From an uncultured Bacillota bacterium (GTDB taxonomy: Bacteria; Bacillota; Clostridia; Peptostreptococcales; Anaerovoracaceae), in the NCBI GenBank assembly GCA_946410475.1, contig CAMKAM010000072.1, forward strand, positions 1 through 7,584: a DNA stretch of 7,584 nt, in the 5' to 3' direction. Positions 1 through 6,336 of the stretch are shown piece after piece (the first letter of the stretch is position 1; every line of letters begins with the position of its first letter). Position numbers and translations under genes: made by a program. The notes beneath the pieces were generated by a model. The model did no database searches, was not told where the DNA came from, and saw nothing but the letters and a program-made list of their open reading frames with translations.

Positions 1-1575
1 GTTGTCGCCGAACCACAGGGCTTTTCTGCTGAGATAGTATTTGTTCAGTTTGCTGACGAACTGCTGGTTCTCGCGATGCCTGTCGTATTCGAGAAGCAGC
101 CAGTCGAGTTCCCTCTTCTCGTCCCACTCTATGAACTGTCCTATCTCCTGACCCATGAACGTCAGCTTTTTGCCCGGGTGCGTCATCATATATACCAGGA
201 AGCACTTCAGCTGCCTGAATTTGTCGTCGTACTCTCCCGGCATCTTGTCCAGAAGCGATCTCTTGCCGTGCACGACCTCATCGTGCGATATCGGCAGGAT
301 GAAGTTCTCGCTGTAAGCATACGTTATCGCGAACGTCAGCTTGTTGTGCGAGCCCTTCCTGAAGTAAGCATCCGTCTGGAAATACTCCAGAGCGTCGTTC
401 ATCCAGCCCATGTTCCACTTGAAATTGAAACCCAGACCTCCTACGACAGGCGGCTTTGTCACGTTCGGCCACGCCGTCGACTCTTCCGCTATCATCAGGA
501 CGCCTTTGTGCTCTGTCAATATATCCTTGTTCAGATTCTGAAGGAACTTCACAGCCTCTTTGTTCTCTGTTCCGCCCTCATCGTTCGGCGCCCACTCCCC
601 GTCTCTCCTGTCATAGTTGAGATAGAGCATGGCTGCTACGGCGTCGACCCTCAGACCGTCCGCGTGATATTCGTCGCAGTAGAAGAACGCATTGGATATC
701 AGGAAGCTCTTGACTTCGCCCCTTCCCAGGTCGAAGGCTCTCGTGCCCCATCCTTTGTGTTCCATTTTGAACCGGTCTTTATATTCGTACAGCGGGCCGC
801 CGTCGAATTCCACAAGACCGTATTCGTCCTTCGGGAAATGAGCCGGCACCCAGTCGAGTATGACACCGATCCCGTTTGCGTGGGCGGCGTCTATCAGACG
901 TTTGAAGCCGTCGGGCTTTCCGTATCTGGATGTCACGGAATAGTAACCTGTGATCTGATATCCCCACGATCCGTCAAACGGATGCTCCATCACCGGAAGA
1001 AGCTCTATATGGGTATACCCCATCACCTTTACATACGGGATCAGTTCTTCGGCTATCTCGTCGTAAGTCATCTGACTGCCGTCTTCGTTGTGCTTCCATG
1101 AACCGAGATGGACTTCGTATATGTTCATCGGCGACTTGTACGGATCGGAAGTATTCCTCTTCTTCATCCATTCGTCGTCATGCCATGTGAAAGGCTTCGA
1201 GATATCATATATCCTGGAAGCGCGCTGGCTCCCGTCTTCAGCCCTTGCGGACTCCGACTCGAATGCGTACGGATCGGCCTTATAAAGGAGCCTTCCGTCT
1301 TTTGTCCTTATCGCGAACTTGTAGAGATCCCCCTCATTCGCGTCGTCTGATGATGCTTCCCATATGCTGTCATCATCTTCGAGTCTCTTCATGGGATCCT
1401 TTTCCGTATCCCAGCCATTGAAATCACCCACAAGGGATACGGCTTCGGCATCCGGTGCCCATACTCTGAAAATATATCCTTTCGGACTCTTTCTATGCGC
1501 TCCGAATATCTCGTAGCATCTGTGATCCGTCCCCCTATGGAACAAGTATTTGTGTTCGCTGATGTCGCGTGTCAT
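1..1575 (-). CDS. glgB: 1,4-alpha-glucan (glycogen) branching enzyme, C-terminus cut by window edge
   Basis: GlgB cuts alpha-1,4-glucan chains and rejoins the piece through an alpha-1,6 bond, making the branches of glycogen in the cytoplasm. The 525 visible codons are open from the ATG at 1575 down to position 1. An N-terminal CBM48-type domain lies at about residues 20-110, with GDFNGW at 50-55. A GH13 barrel follows from about residue 150 (NIYEVHLGSW). The catalytic triad is visible: Asp311 in DGLRVDAVA, Glu364 in IAEEST and Asp432 in SHDEVVHGK. Their spacing (53 and 121 residues) equals that of the E. coli enzyme (Asp405, Glu458, Asp526). The N-terminus is about 94 residues shorter than in E. 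coli, so the extra N1 domain is absent, as in short Gram-positive GlgBs. About 100 C-terminal residues probably lie outside the window. The start is supported by an AAAGGAG ribosome binding site. The gene diverges from glgA. Identity is secure. Confidence 0.97.
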   Translation of the reverse strand, partial: MTRDISEHKYLFHRGTDHRCYEIFGAHRKSPKGYIFRVWAPDAEAVSLVGDFNGWDTEKDPMKRLEDDDSIWEASSDDANEGDLYKFAIRTKDGRLLYKADPYAFESESARAEDGSQRASRIYDISKPFTWHDDEWMKKRNTSDPYKSPMNIYEVHLGSWKHNEDGSQMTYDEIAEELIPYVKVMGYTHIELLPVMEHPFDGSWGYQITGYYSVTSRYGKPDGFKRLIDAAHANGIGVILDWVPAHFPKDEYGLVEFDGGPLYEYKDRFKMEHKGWGTRAFDLGRGEVKSFLISNAFFYCDEYHADGLRVDAVAAMLYLNYDRRDGEWAPNDEGGTENKEAVKFLQNLNKDILTEHKGVLMIAEESTAWPNVTKPPVVGGLGFNFKWNMGWMNDALEYFQTDAYFRKGSHNKLTFAITYAYSENFILPISHDEVVHGKRSLLDKMPGEYDDKFRQLKCFLVYMMTHPGKKLTFMGQEIGQFIEWDEKRELDWLLLEYDRHRENQQFVSKLNKYYLSRKALWFGDN

Positions 1576-1582
1576 ATCGTAT

Positions 1583-1589
1583 CTCCTTT
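1583..1589 (-). promoter_or_regulatory. ribosome binding site of glgB
   Basis: On the minus strand AAAGGAG stands seven bases before the ATG at 1575, a near-perfect Shine-Dalgarno match. It fixes the glgB start. If the promoter call at 1597-1625 is right, the leader is only about 15 nt and this site lies almost at the 5' end of the mRNA. Confidence 0.85.
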
Positions 1590-1596
1590 GTATATA

Positions 1597-1625
1597 ATAA
1601 TACCGAAATTTCGCATAATTATCAA
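1597..1625 (-). promoter_or_regulatory. sigma-70-type promoter of glgB with palindromic spacer
   Basis: Read on the minus strand, TTGATA (1625-1620) and TATTAT (1602-1597) are separated by exactly 17 bases; each differs from the consensus hexamer at one position. Transcription would start near 1590, just ahead of the glgB ribosome binding site. The spacer contains the perfect 10-bp palindrome CGAAATTTCG (1604-1613), a position where a bound repressor would block RNA polymerase. The promoter is inferred from sequence only; the operator role of the palindrome is speculative. Confidence 0.65.
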
Positions 1626-1746
1626 TGCTATAAAGGTGCTGTCAGGTATGCTGAAAAGTGATCTCGCATACGCGCACCTATACATCGAATCTATTTTTTG
1701 ATATCATATATCCTGACATGGAAATAAATAAGAATGAGATTATATG

Positions 1747-1752
1747 AGGTAA
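1747..1752 (+). promoter_or_regulatory. ribosome binding site of glgA
   Basis: GAGGT begins 11 bases before the ATG at 1758, an acceptable Shine-Dalgarno sequence that supports this start. I could not find a convincing promoter for glgA in 1576-1746. A TTGATA hexamer at 1698-1703 lacks a good -10 box at 16-18 bases; the nearest AT-rich candidate is too far away. Confidence 0.6.
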
Positions 1753-1757
1753 AGTGA

Positions 1758-3227
1758 ATGGCAAAGAAAAAGACAGCTGCCGGCAAGACCGCGCAGAGCA
1801 ACAATAAAAACAACAAGATCAAAATACTGTACGCAACATCGGAGTGCGTGCCCTTCGCAAATTCAGGCGGACTCGGCGAGGTCGCAGGCTCCCTGCCCCG
1901 CGCCCTGAACAGGAAACGCGACATAGAGTGCCGCGTCATCATGCCGCTCTACGGGGCAGTATCCGACGAATTCAGAGAGAAGATGCGCTTCCTCGGAAGC
2001 TGCGAAGTCGGCGTCACCTGGCGTATGCAGTACATGGGACTCTTCGAGCTCAGATACAAGGGAGTCACCTACTATTTCGTAGACAACGAATACTACTTCA
2101 AACGCGACGGCCTGTACGGACACTTCGATGACGGAGAGCGCTTCGCATTTTTCTCGAAGGCGATATTCGAGGCCCTCGGCATGATGGAAGACTTCGTTCC
2201 CGACATCATCCACGCAAACGACTGGCAGACCGCCCTCGTTCCTGTATACCAGACTTCGATATACAAACGCGATTTCATGAAGACGGTATTCAGCATCCAC
2301 AACGTCGAGTACCAGGGATACTACGGTGATACCGCCATTGAGGATTTCATCGGCATACCTGACAATTACAGACATGTCCTTGAATTCAAAGGCGGGATCA
2401 ATCTCATGAAAGGCGGCATAGAAACGACGAACGCTGTTTCTACAGTCAGCCCGACATATGCTATGGAACTGAAAGATCCGTTCTTCTCATTCGGCATGGA
2501 CGGGATCATCAACAGGAACAGCCACAAGCTGTCCGGTATACTGAACGGCATCAACACTGTACTCTACGATCCCGCAAAAGATCCGCTGATCGCAGCTAAC
2601 TATTCCGCAGACGATATGTCAGGCAAGAAGGAATGCAAGAGGGATTTCCAGAAGATGCTCGGCCTTCCGGAAAACGACTCGATGATGATCGCTATGATAT
2701 CAAGGCTCGTACCGGCAAAGGGTGTCGACCTTCTCATCCCGATCCTCGATGACATTATCGGATTCAACGACGTACAGTTCGTTCTCCTGGGAACAGGCTA
2801 TCCGGAATATGAAGGCTTCTTCCGCGGAATCGAAGCCCGCCATCCGGACAAGGCACGCTGCATGATCCAGTTCGACACTGCCCTTTCCCACAAGGTCTAC
2901 GCCGCTGCGGACGCACTGCTCGTACCGTCAAGGAGCGAACCGTGCGGGCTCACTCAGATGATAGGCTGCCGCTATGCGTGCGCACCGATAGTCCGCCGCA
3001 CGGGAGGTCTTGCTGACTCGATCAAGGATTGCACTCTTGGCGATGGAAACGGCTTCGTATTCGACGCTTACTCCTCGGACGGCCTCTACAGCGCGATAAT
3101 GAACGCTTACGGAACATACAACCGGGCGGACGACTGGAAAAAGCTGGCGGAGCACGATCTCAGATGCGACTTCGGATGGAGCAGTTCAGCAAACGCTTAC
3201 CGCGAACTGTATAAGAGCATCCTTTAG
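1758..3227 (+). CDS. glgA: glycogen synthase (GT5 family)
   Basis: This cytoplasmic glycosyltransferase adds glucose from ADP-glucose (or another NDP-glucose) to the non-reducing end of alpha-1,4-glucan. The product is 489 aa, close to the usual 475-490. A lysine/asparagine-rich extension of about 20 residues precedes the first beta strand (KILYATSE). The GT5 N-terminal domain runs to about residue 265, including HANDWQTALVP and FSIHNVEYQGYYG. The C-terminal Rossmann domain carries SRLVPAKGVDLL, with Arg316 and Lys321 spaced as E. coli Arg300 and Lys305. It also carries the SEPCGLTQMIG and VRRTGGLADS motifs of nucleotide-sugar binding. The N-terminal substrate loop reads NSGGLGEV, with Asn35 where the classical KTGGL motif has lysine. 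The gene diverges from glgB and is followed by its own terminator, then by glgP. Assignment to GlgA is secure; the sugar-nucleotide preference is not shown by the sequence. Confidence 0.96.
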   Translation: MAKKKTAAGKTAQSNNKNNKIKILYATSECVPFANSGGLGEVAGSLPRALNRKRDIECRVIMPLYGAVSDEFREKMRFLGSCEVGVTWRMQYMGLFELRYKGVTYYFVDNEYYFKRDGLYGHFDDGERFAFFSKAIFEALGMMEDFVPDIIHANDWQTALVPVYQTSIYKRDFMKTVFSIHNVEYQGYYGDTAIEDFIGIPDNYRHVLEFKGGINLMKGGIETTNAVSTVSPTYAMELKDPFFSFGMDGIINRNSHKLSGILNGINTVLYDPAKDPLIAANYSADDMSGKKECKRDFQKMLGLPENDSMMIAMISRLVPAKGVDLLIPILDDIIGFNDVQFVLLGTGYPEYEGFFRGIEARHPDKARCMIQFDTALSHKVYAAADALLVPSRSEPCGLTQMIGCRYACAPIVRRTGGLADSIKDCTLGDGNGFVFDAYSSDGLYSAIMNAYGTYNRADDWKKLAEHDLRCDFGWSSSANAYRELYKSIL

Positions 3228-3275
3228 AGCCGGCTTGGCGGACTTCGCCGGTAAGCGATACGATCAAACAGACGA

Positions 3276-3310
3276 AAGACCCTGCACACATTGGTATGCA
3301 GGGTTTTCTG
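3276..3310 (+). terminator. rho-independent terminator of glgA
   Basis: ACCCTGCA (3279-3286) pairs perfectly with TGCAGGGT (3297-3304) around a 10-nt loop. Three more pairs, one of them G-U, extend the stem to 3276 and 3307. The 3' side runs into TTTTCTG, a short T-tract. It lies 49 bp after the glgA stop and before any glgP promoter, so glgP is probably transcribed separately. A smaller hairpin (CCGGC/GCCGG or GGCG/CGCC, about 3230-3252) directly after the glgA stop may add to 3'-end stability. Confidence 0.7.
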
Positions 3311-3333
3311 ATGCCTTCCCCGGTCGCCTCAGG

Positions 3334-3369
3334 TTGGACAAATCACGAGAAATATGGTATGGTATTTCT
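3334..3369 (+). promoter_or_regulatory. candidate glgP promoter with overlapping inverted repeat
   Basis: TTGGAC (3334-3339) and TATGGT (3358-3363) are 18 bases apart. The -10 box is preceded by TGG, an extended -10 element that could compensate for the weak hexamers. The arms AGAAATA (3348-3354) and TATTTCT (3363-3369) form a perfect 7-bp inverted repeat with an 8-bp spacer lying over the -10 box, a typical place for an operator. Transcription would begin near 3370, giving a leader of about 125 nt. An alternative AT-rich -10 (TATATA, 3443-3448) has no matching -35. Confidence 0.4.
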
Positions 3370-3382
3370 TTGCATAGTCATG

Positions 3383-3472
3383 TGTCATGAGTACTTCATG
3401 GCATGCGGAATATACCTATCAGCAATGATTTATCAATAGTTTTATATAAGGATCATCCCGGCAAAGCGCCGG
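3383..3472 (+). promoter_or_regulatory. glgP leader with two small hairpins
   Basis: If transcription starts near 3370, the leader would contain two stem-loops. The first is TGTCATGA (3383-3390) with TCATGGCA (3396-3403), eight pairs including one G-U, closing a 5-nt loop. The second is CCGGC (3458-3462) with GCCGG (3468-3472), ending 8 nt before the AAAGGA ribosome binding site. I recognise no known riboswitch consensus here; a role in translation or mRNA stability is only a possibility. Confidence 0.3.
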
Positions 3473-3480
3473 ACCCTATG

Positions 3481-3486
3481 AAAGGA
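3481..3486 (+). promoter_or_regulatory. ribosome binding site of glgP
   Basis: AAAGGA ends nine bases before the ATG at 3496 and supports that start. An ATG at 3478 would give only a three-codon frame and is not a competing start. Confidence 0.7.
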
Positions 3487-3495
3487 TAAGTAAGG

Positions 3496-5973
3496 ATGGC
3501 TGAAAATAAGACAAGAAAACACAGCATACACAGCAAAGACAGAAAGCATATGGAAGAGTTCAAGAAAGAGATGGATCTCTATCTTATCAATAACCTCCAT
3601 ACTTCATTCGAAGATGCCGACGCATCGCAGCTCTATAAAGCAGTGGCGACCGTCATCAACAACCGCCTCGGAGCGAAGAGACTCGCTTACAACAAGAAGA
3701 GGAGCGAGATAGAAAGAAGATATCCGAGCAGGAAAAAGGTCTGCTACATATGCATGGAATTCCTGATGGGCCGCTCGCTGAAGAACAATCTGTTCAATCT
3801 CGGCGAGACTGCCGCAGTCGAAGAGATACTGAAAAAGAGAGGCATGACATGCGAAGACCTCTATGAGCAAGAACCGGATGCAGGTCTCGGAAACGGCGGT
3901 CTCGGAAGGCTCGCTGCCTGCTTCATGGACGCACTGACATCGCTTGGATATGATGCCACAGGATATTCGCTCTGCTACGAATACGGTCTTTTCAAACAGA
4001 AGGTCATCGACGGCTGGCAGGTCGAGCTTCCGGACAACTGGCTGCCCGGCGGCAGAGTCTGGCTGAACGCGCGTGAGGACGACATCTTCAAGGTGAACTT
4101 CTACGGCGAATACGATGAATACTGGACGGAAGACGGGATGCGCTACGAGCTGAAGAATCCTCAGGTCGTAGAGGCAGTCCCCTATGACATGTACATAGCC
4201 GGAGCCAACTCCGAAGCAGTCAACAAGCTCCGCCTCTGGCAGGCCAGAGATTCTGAGGGCTTCGACATGGCCCTCTTCAACAGCGGCGACTTCACAAAAG
4301 CAGCCCAGAAGAACAACAGCGCGGAGCTGATCACTAAGGTCCTCTACCCCGCTGACAATATCGAAGAAGGAAAAGAGCTGCGTCTCAAGCAGCAGTACTT
4401 CATGGTATCGGCTTCATGCCAGAACATAGTCAGGAACCAGCTGAGAGTCCACGGAACTCTGGATGACTTCCACAACAACACGGTCATCCACATCAACGAC
4501 ACCCACCCTGCTCTTGCGATACCTGAACTGATGCGTATCTTCATGGACGACTACGGATATGAATGGGACCGCGCCTGGGACATCGTGACCAGCACGATCT
4601 CCTACACGAACCATACGGTCCTCGCAGAGGCGCTCGAAAAGTGGAACAACGACATCGTCAAGGCAATGATGCCCCGTGTCTACTCCATCATCTGCGAGAT
4701 CGACAGACGCTTCCGCGAGAAGATGAATGTCAAGTTCCCGGGCGACATAGGAAAGATCGACTATATGTCCATTCTCGGAGACCAGCAGGTGCGCATGGCT
4801 AATCTGTCAGTAATAGGTTCGCACATGGTGAACGGAGTATCCGCTCTCCATTCGCAGATCCTCAGAGACGATCTGTTCCATGACCACTATCTGGCTACGC
4901 CGGACAAATTCACGAATGTAACGAACGGCATCGCTTACAGGCGCTGGCTCTGCCAGTCCAACCCGGGCCTCACCGAGCTGATCGACACATGCATCGGCGA
5001 AGGATACAAAAAGGACGGCCGTCTCCTCGAAGACTTCTCAAGATTCAGGAGCGACAGCAGCGTCCACGAGAGACTCGACAAGATAAAACTCGAGAACAAA
5101 CAGCGCATGGCTGAGATGATAAAGAAAAACGAAGGCATCGAAGTCGACCCGGAATCAGTCTTCATCGTTCAGGCAAAGAGGATGCACGAATACAAGCGCC
5201 AGCTCCTGAACGCTCTTAGGATCATCTCAAGATACCAGCAGCTGAAACGCGATCCGTCATCCATAACGAGACCGGAGACATATCTCTTCGCGGCAAAGGC
5301 CGCGCCCAGTTACTTCCATGCGAAGACTGTCATCCAGCTCCTGTCGCACATCAGCCGTGAGATAGAATCGGATCCCCAGGTCTCGAAGATGCTCAAGGTC
5401 GTATTCCTTGAGAACTACAGCGTTTCCATGGCTGAGGCGCTGATGCCTGCCGCTGAGATCTCGGAGCAGATCTCGCTTGCCGGCAAAGAAGCCAGCGGCA
5501 CGGGCAATATGAAGATGATGATCAACGGCGCGATCACTATCGGTACTGAAGACGGTGCCAATGTCGAGATCCACGAAGCAGTCGGAGATGACAGCATCTT
5601 CATCTTCGGCCAGCGCGAGGACGAAGTCAGAAACAACCTTCTCGCAGGCTACAACGCGCGTCAGTACTATGATCAGAACGACCGCATCAGAGAAGCCGTC
5701 GACGCACTCGGAGCCGGATTCGCAGGCAAGAGCTTCGCCGACCTCAGATCGTATCTGCTCGACGGATCGTACAGTATCGCCGACCCGTACATGTGCCTGG
5801 CAGACTTCGATGACTACTGCCGCGCCCATGACGATATGTCCGAAGCCTACGAAGACAGGACGAGATGGAACACCATGTCCGTCGACAACATCGCGAAGGC
5901 TGCCCGCTTCTCGGCAGACCGCAGCATATCCGACTACGCAAGAGACATCTGGCATACGAAACCTGTCGTATAG
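3496..5973 (+). CDS. glgP: glycogen/maltodextrin phosphorylase (GT35 family)
   Basis: This PLP-dependent cytoplasmic enzyme cleaves terminal alpha-1,4 bonds of glycogen or maltodextrin with phosphate, releasing glucose-1-phosphate. At 825 aa it is full length (E. coli GlgP is about 815). The N-terminal part has the conserved CYICMEFLMGRSLKNNL segment and the glycine-rich EPDAGLGNGGLGRLAACFMD. HINDTHPALAIPELMR and TISYTNHTVLAEALEKW follow in the middle. The phosphate-site motif KRMHEYKRQLLNAL holds Arg562 and Lys567, and ASGTGNMKMMING holds Lys673, the predicted Schiff-base lysine for PLP. All three sit exactly seven residues before rabbit muscle Arg569, Lys574 and Lys680. The short N-terminus (KTRKHSIHSKDRKH) is basic and unlikely to carry the animal-type phosphorylation control. 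Sequence alone does not separate glycogen from maltodextrin preference, but the location next to glgA and glgB favours glycogen turnover. It appears to have its own promoter and terminator. Confidence 0.97.
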   Translation: MAENKTRKHSIHSKDRKHMEEFKKEMDLYLINNLHTSFEDADASQLYKAVATVINNRLGAKRLAYNKKRSEIERRYPSRKKVCYICMEFLMGRSLKNNLFNLGETAAVEEILKKRGMTCEDLYEQEPDAGLGNGGLGRLAACFMDALTSLGYDATGYSLCYEYGLFKQKVIDGWQVELPDNWLPGGRVWLNAREDDIFKVNFYGEYDEYWTEDGMRYELKNPQVVEAVPYDMYIAGANSEAVNKLRLWQARDSEGFDMALFNSGDFTKAAQKNNSAELITKVLYPADNIEEGKELRLKQQYFMVSASCQNIVRNQLRVHGTLDDFHNNTVIHINDTHPALAIPELMRIFMDDYGYEWDRAWDIVTSTISYTNHTVLAEALEKWNNDIVKAMMPRVYSIICEIDRRFREKMNVKFPGDIGKIDYMSILGDQQVRMANLSVIGSHMVNGVSALHSQILRDDLFHDHYLATPDKFTNVTNGIAYRRWLCQSNPGLTELIDTCIGEGYKKDGRLLEDFSRFRSDSSVHERLDKIKLENKQRMAEMIKKNEGIEVDPESVFIVQAKRMHEYKRQLLNALRIISRYQQLKRDPSSITRPETYLFAAKAAPSYFHAKTVIQLLSHISREIESDPQVSKMLKVVFLENYSVSMAEALMPAAEISEQISLAGKEASGTGNMKMMINGAITIGTEDGANVEIHEAVGDDSIFIFGQREDEVRNNLLAGYNARQYYDQNDRIREAVDALGAGFAGKSFADLRSYLLDGSYSIADPYMCLADFDDYCRAHDDMSEAYEDRTRWNTMSVDNIAKAARFSADRSISDYARDIWHTKPVV

Positions 5974-6005
5974 TTCATCGGATGAAATAAGCATATCGAT
6001 ACAGC

Positions 6006-6034
6006 GGACCTGTTTCGAACAGGTCCCTTTTTTT
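6006..6034 (+). terminator. strong rho-independent terminator of glgP
   Basis: GGACCTGTT (6006-6014) pairs perfectly with AACAGGTCC (6018-6026) over a 3-nt loop and, after one C, is followed by seven T residues (6028-6034). It begins 33 bp after the glgP stop. The opposite strand lacks a T-tract after the stem, so termination is expected only for rightward transcripts. Confidence 0.92.
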
Positions 6035-6088
6035 ATGCAATTGGCACACTTTTGCCAAAACCAATTCAAAAAGTGCCAACTTCTGCAT
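6035..6088. repeat. nested inverted repeat 1, possible mobile-element remnant
   Basis: ATGCA (6035-6039) and TGCAT (6084-6088) enclose TTGGCAC (6041-6047) and GTGCCAA (6073-6079), which enclose TTTTG (6050-6054) and CAAAA (6067-6071). AATTGG (6039-6044) and CCAATT (6061-6066) offer a competing pairing. The right half, CAAAAA followed closely by CCAACT, recurs at 6275-6290, so this structure and the one at 6248-6290 look related. It starts directly after the glgP terminator T-tract and could also act as an extra 3'-end structure. Origin is not resolved. Confidence 0.4.
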
Positions 6089-6143
6089 GATCTGGTTTTC
6101 GCGGATCGCATCACTACTGCTCATGCATCAAATCGCTTTCCAT

Positions 6144-6182
6144 AAACAGAAAAGGAGCGGTGTTATGTAAACACCGATCCTT
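6144..6182 (-). terminator. leftward terminator of the thrS-DUF2007 unit
   Basis: The arms 6152-6164 and 6170-6182 pair at 12 of 13 positions (core CGGTGTT/AACACCG) around a 5-nt loop. On the minus strand the stem ends in TTTT and continues CTGTTT, a usable T-tract; on the plus strand no T-tract follows. It therefore most likely ends transcripts coming from thrS and the small downstream gene, about 155 bp beyond that gene's stop. Confidence 0.65.
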
Positions 6183-6247
6183 GATCATTACTGACTTTAT
6201 TGTGGACATATATCCGATCGATCCGGAAAACTATACTGATGCCCCAA

Positions 6248-6290
6248 AGTTGGAACTATTCATCCGCTTTTTATCAAAAATGGTCCAACT
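6248..6290. repeat. inverted repeat 2, possible mobile-element remnant
   Basis: AGTTGGAAC (6248-6256) matches the inverse of GGTCCAACT (6282-6290) at 8 of 9 positions, with 25 bp between. The outer context CCCCAAAGTTGGAAC recalls, from memory, the CCCCAAAAGTTGGAC-like ends of some IS3-family (IS150 group) insertion sequences. No transposase fragment is visible, so it could be a decayed or miniature element, or a chance resemblance. Confidence 0.35.
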
Positions 6291-6319
6291 CAGCCTTCAG
6301 AACAGCCATCAAAGCAATC

Positions 6320-6336
6320 ATCCCGGGCTCCGGGAT
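6320..6336 (-). other. hairpin overlapping the stop of the DUF2007-like gene
   Basis: ATCCCGG (6320-6326) and CCGGGAT (6330-6336) form a perfect 7-bp stem with a 3-nt loop. One arm reaches into the TGA stop (6338-6336). The sequence that follows on the minus strand (GATTGCTTTGATGG) is a poor T-tract, so it is more likely an mRNA 3'-end structure or a weak terminator than the main terminator, which lies at 6144-6182. Confidence 0.45.

Larger units (their letters stand above)
5974..6335. other. gene-free stretch between convergent glgP and the thrS unit
   Basis: No credible gene lies here. The stretch contains the glgP terminator, two diverged inverted-repeat structures (6035-6088 and 6248-6290), a leftward terminator hairpin between them (6144-6182) and part of a short palindrome at the stop of the small minus-strand gene. 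The open frames that cross it have no ribosome binding site and no recognisable protein features. Confidence 0.7.

Noticed and set aside
76..1101. 341-codon open frame on the plus strand opposite glgB
   Set aside because: It is exactly antisense to the conserved branching enzyme core, has no ribosome binding site and its translation has no recognisable protein pattern; it reflects the low stop frequency opposite GC-rich codons.
1645..1665. Possible catabolite-responsive element near TGAAAAGTG upstream of glgA
   Set aside because: The central CG of the cre consensus is missing and the second half does not match.
3478..3489. Three-codon frame (ATG AAA GGA TAA) just before glgP, as a possible leader peptide
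   Set aside because: It overlaps the glgP Shine-Dalgarno sequence and is too short to act as a leader; most likely chance.
5257..6114. 285-codon open frame on the minus strand opposite the end of glgP
   Set aside because: It covers conserved glgP codons including the PLP lysine region, crosses the glgP terminator, and shows no family features.
5555..6145. 196-codon plus-strand frame overlapping the glgP 3' end
   Set aside because: It is out of frame within glgP, rich in Ser/Thr from frame-shifted codons, and continues through the terminator; no start signal is seen.
6266..6313. 15-codon minus-strand frame starting MIALMAVLKAELDHF
   Set aside because: Too short to assess; it has no clear ribosome binding site and ends inside inverted repeat 2. 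It might be a scrap of a former gene but nothing supports that.
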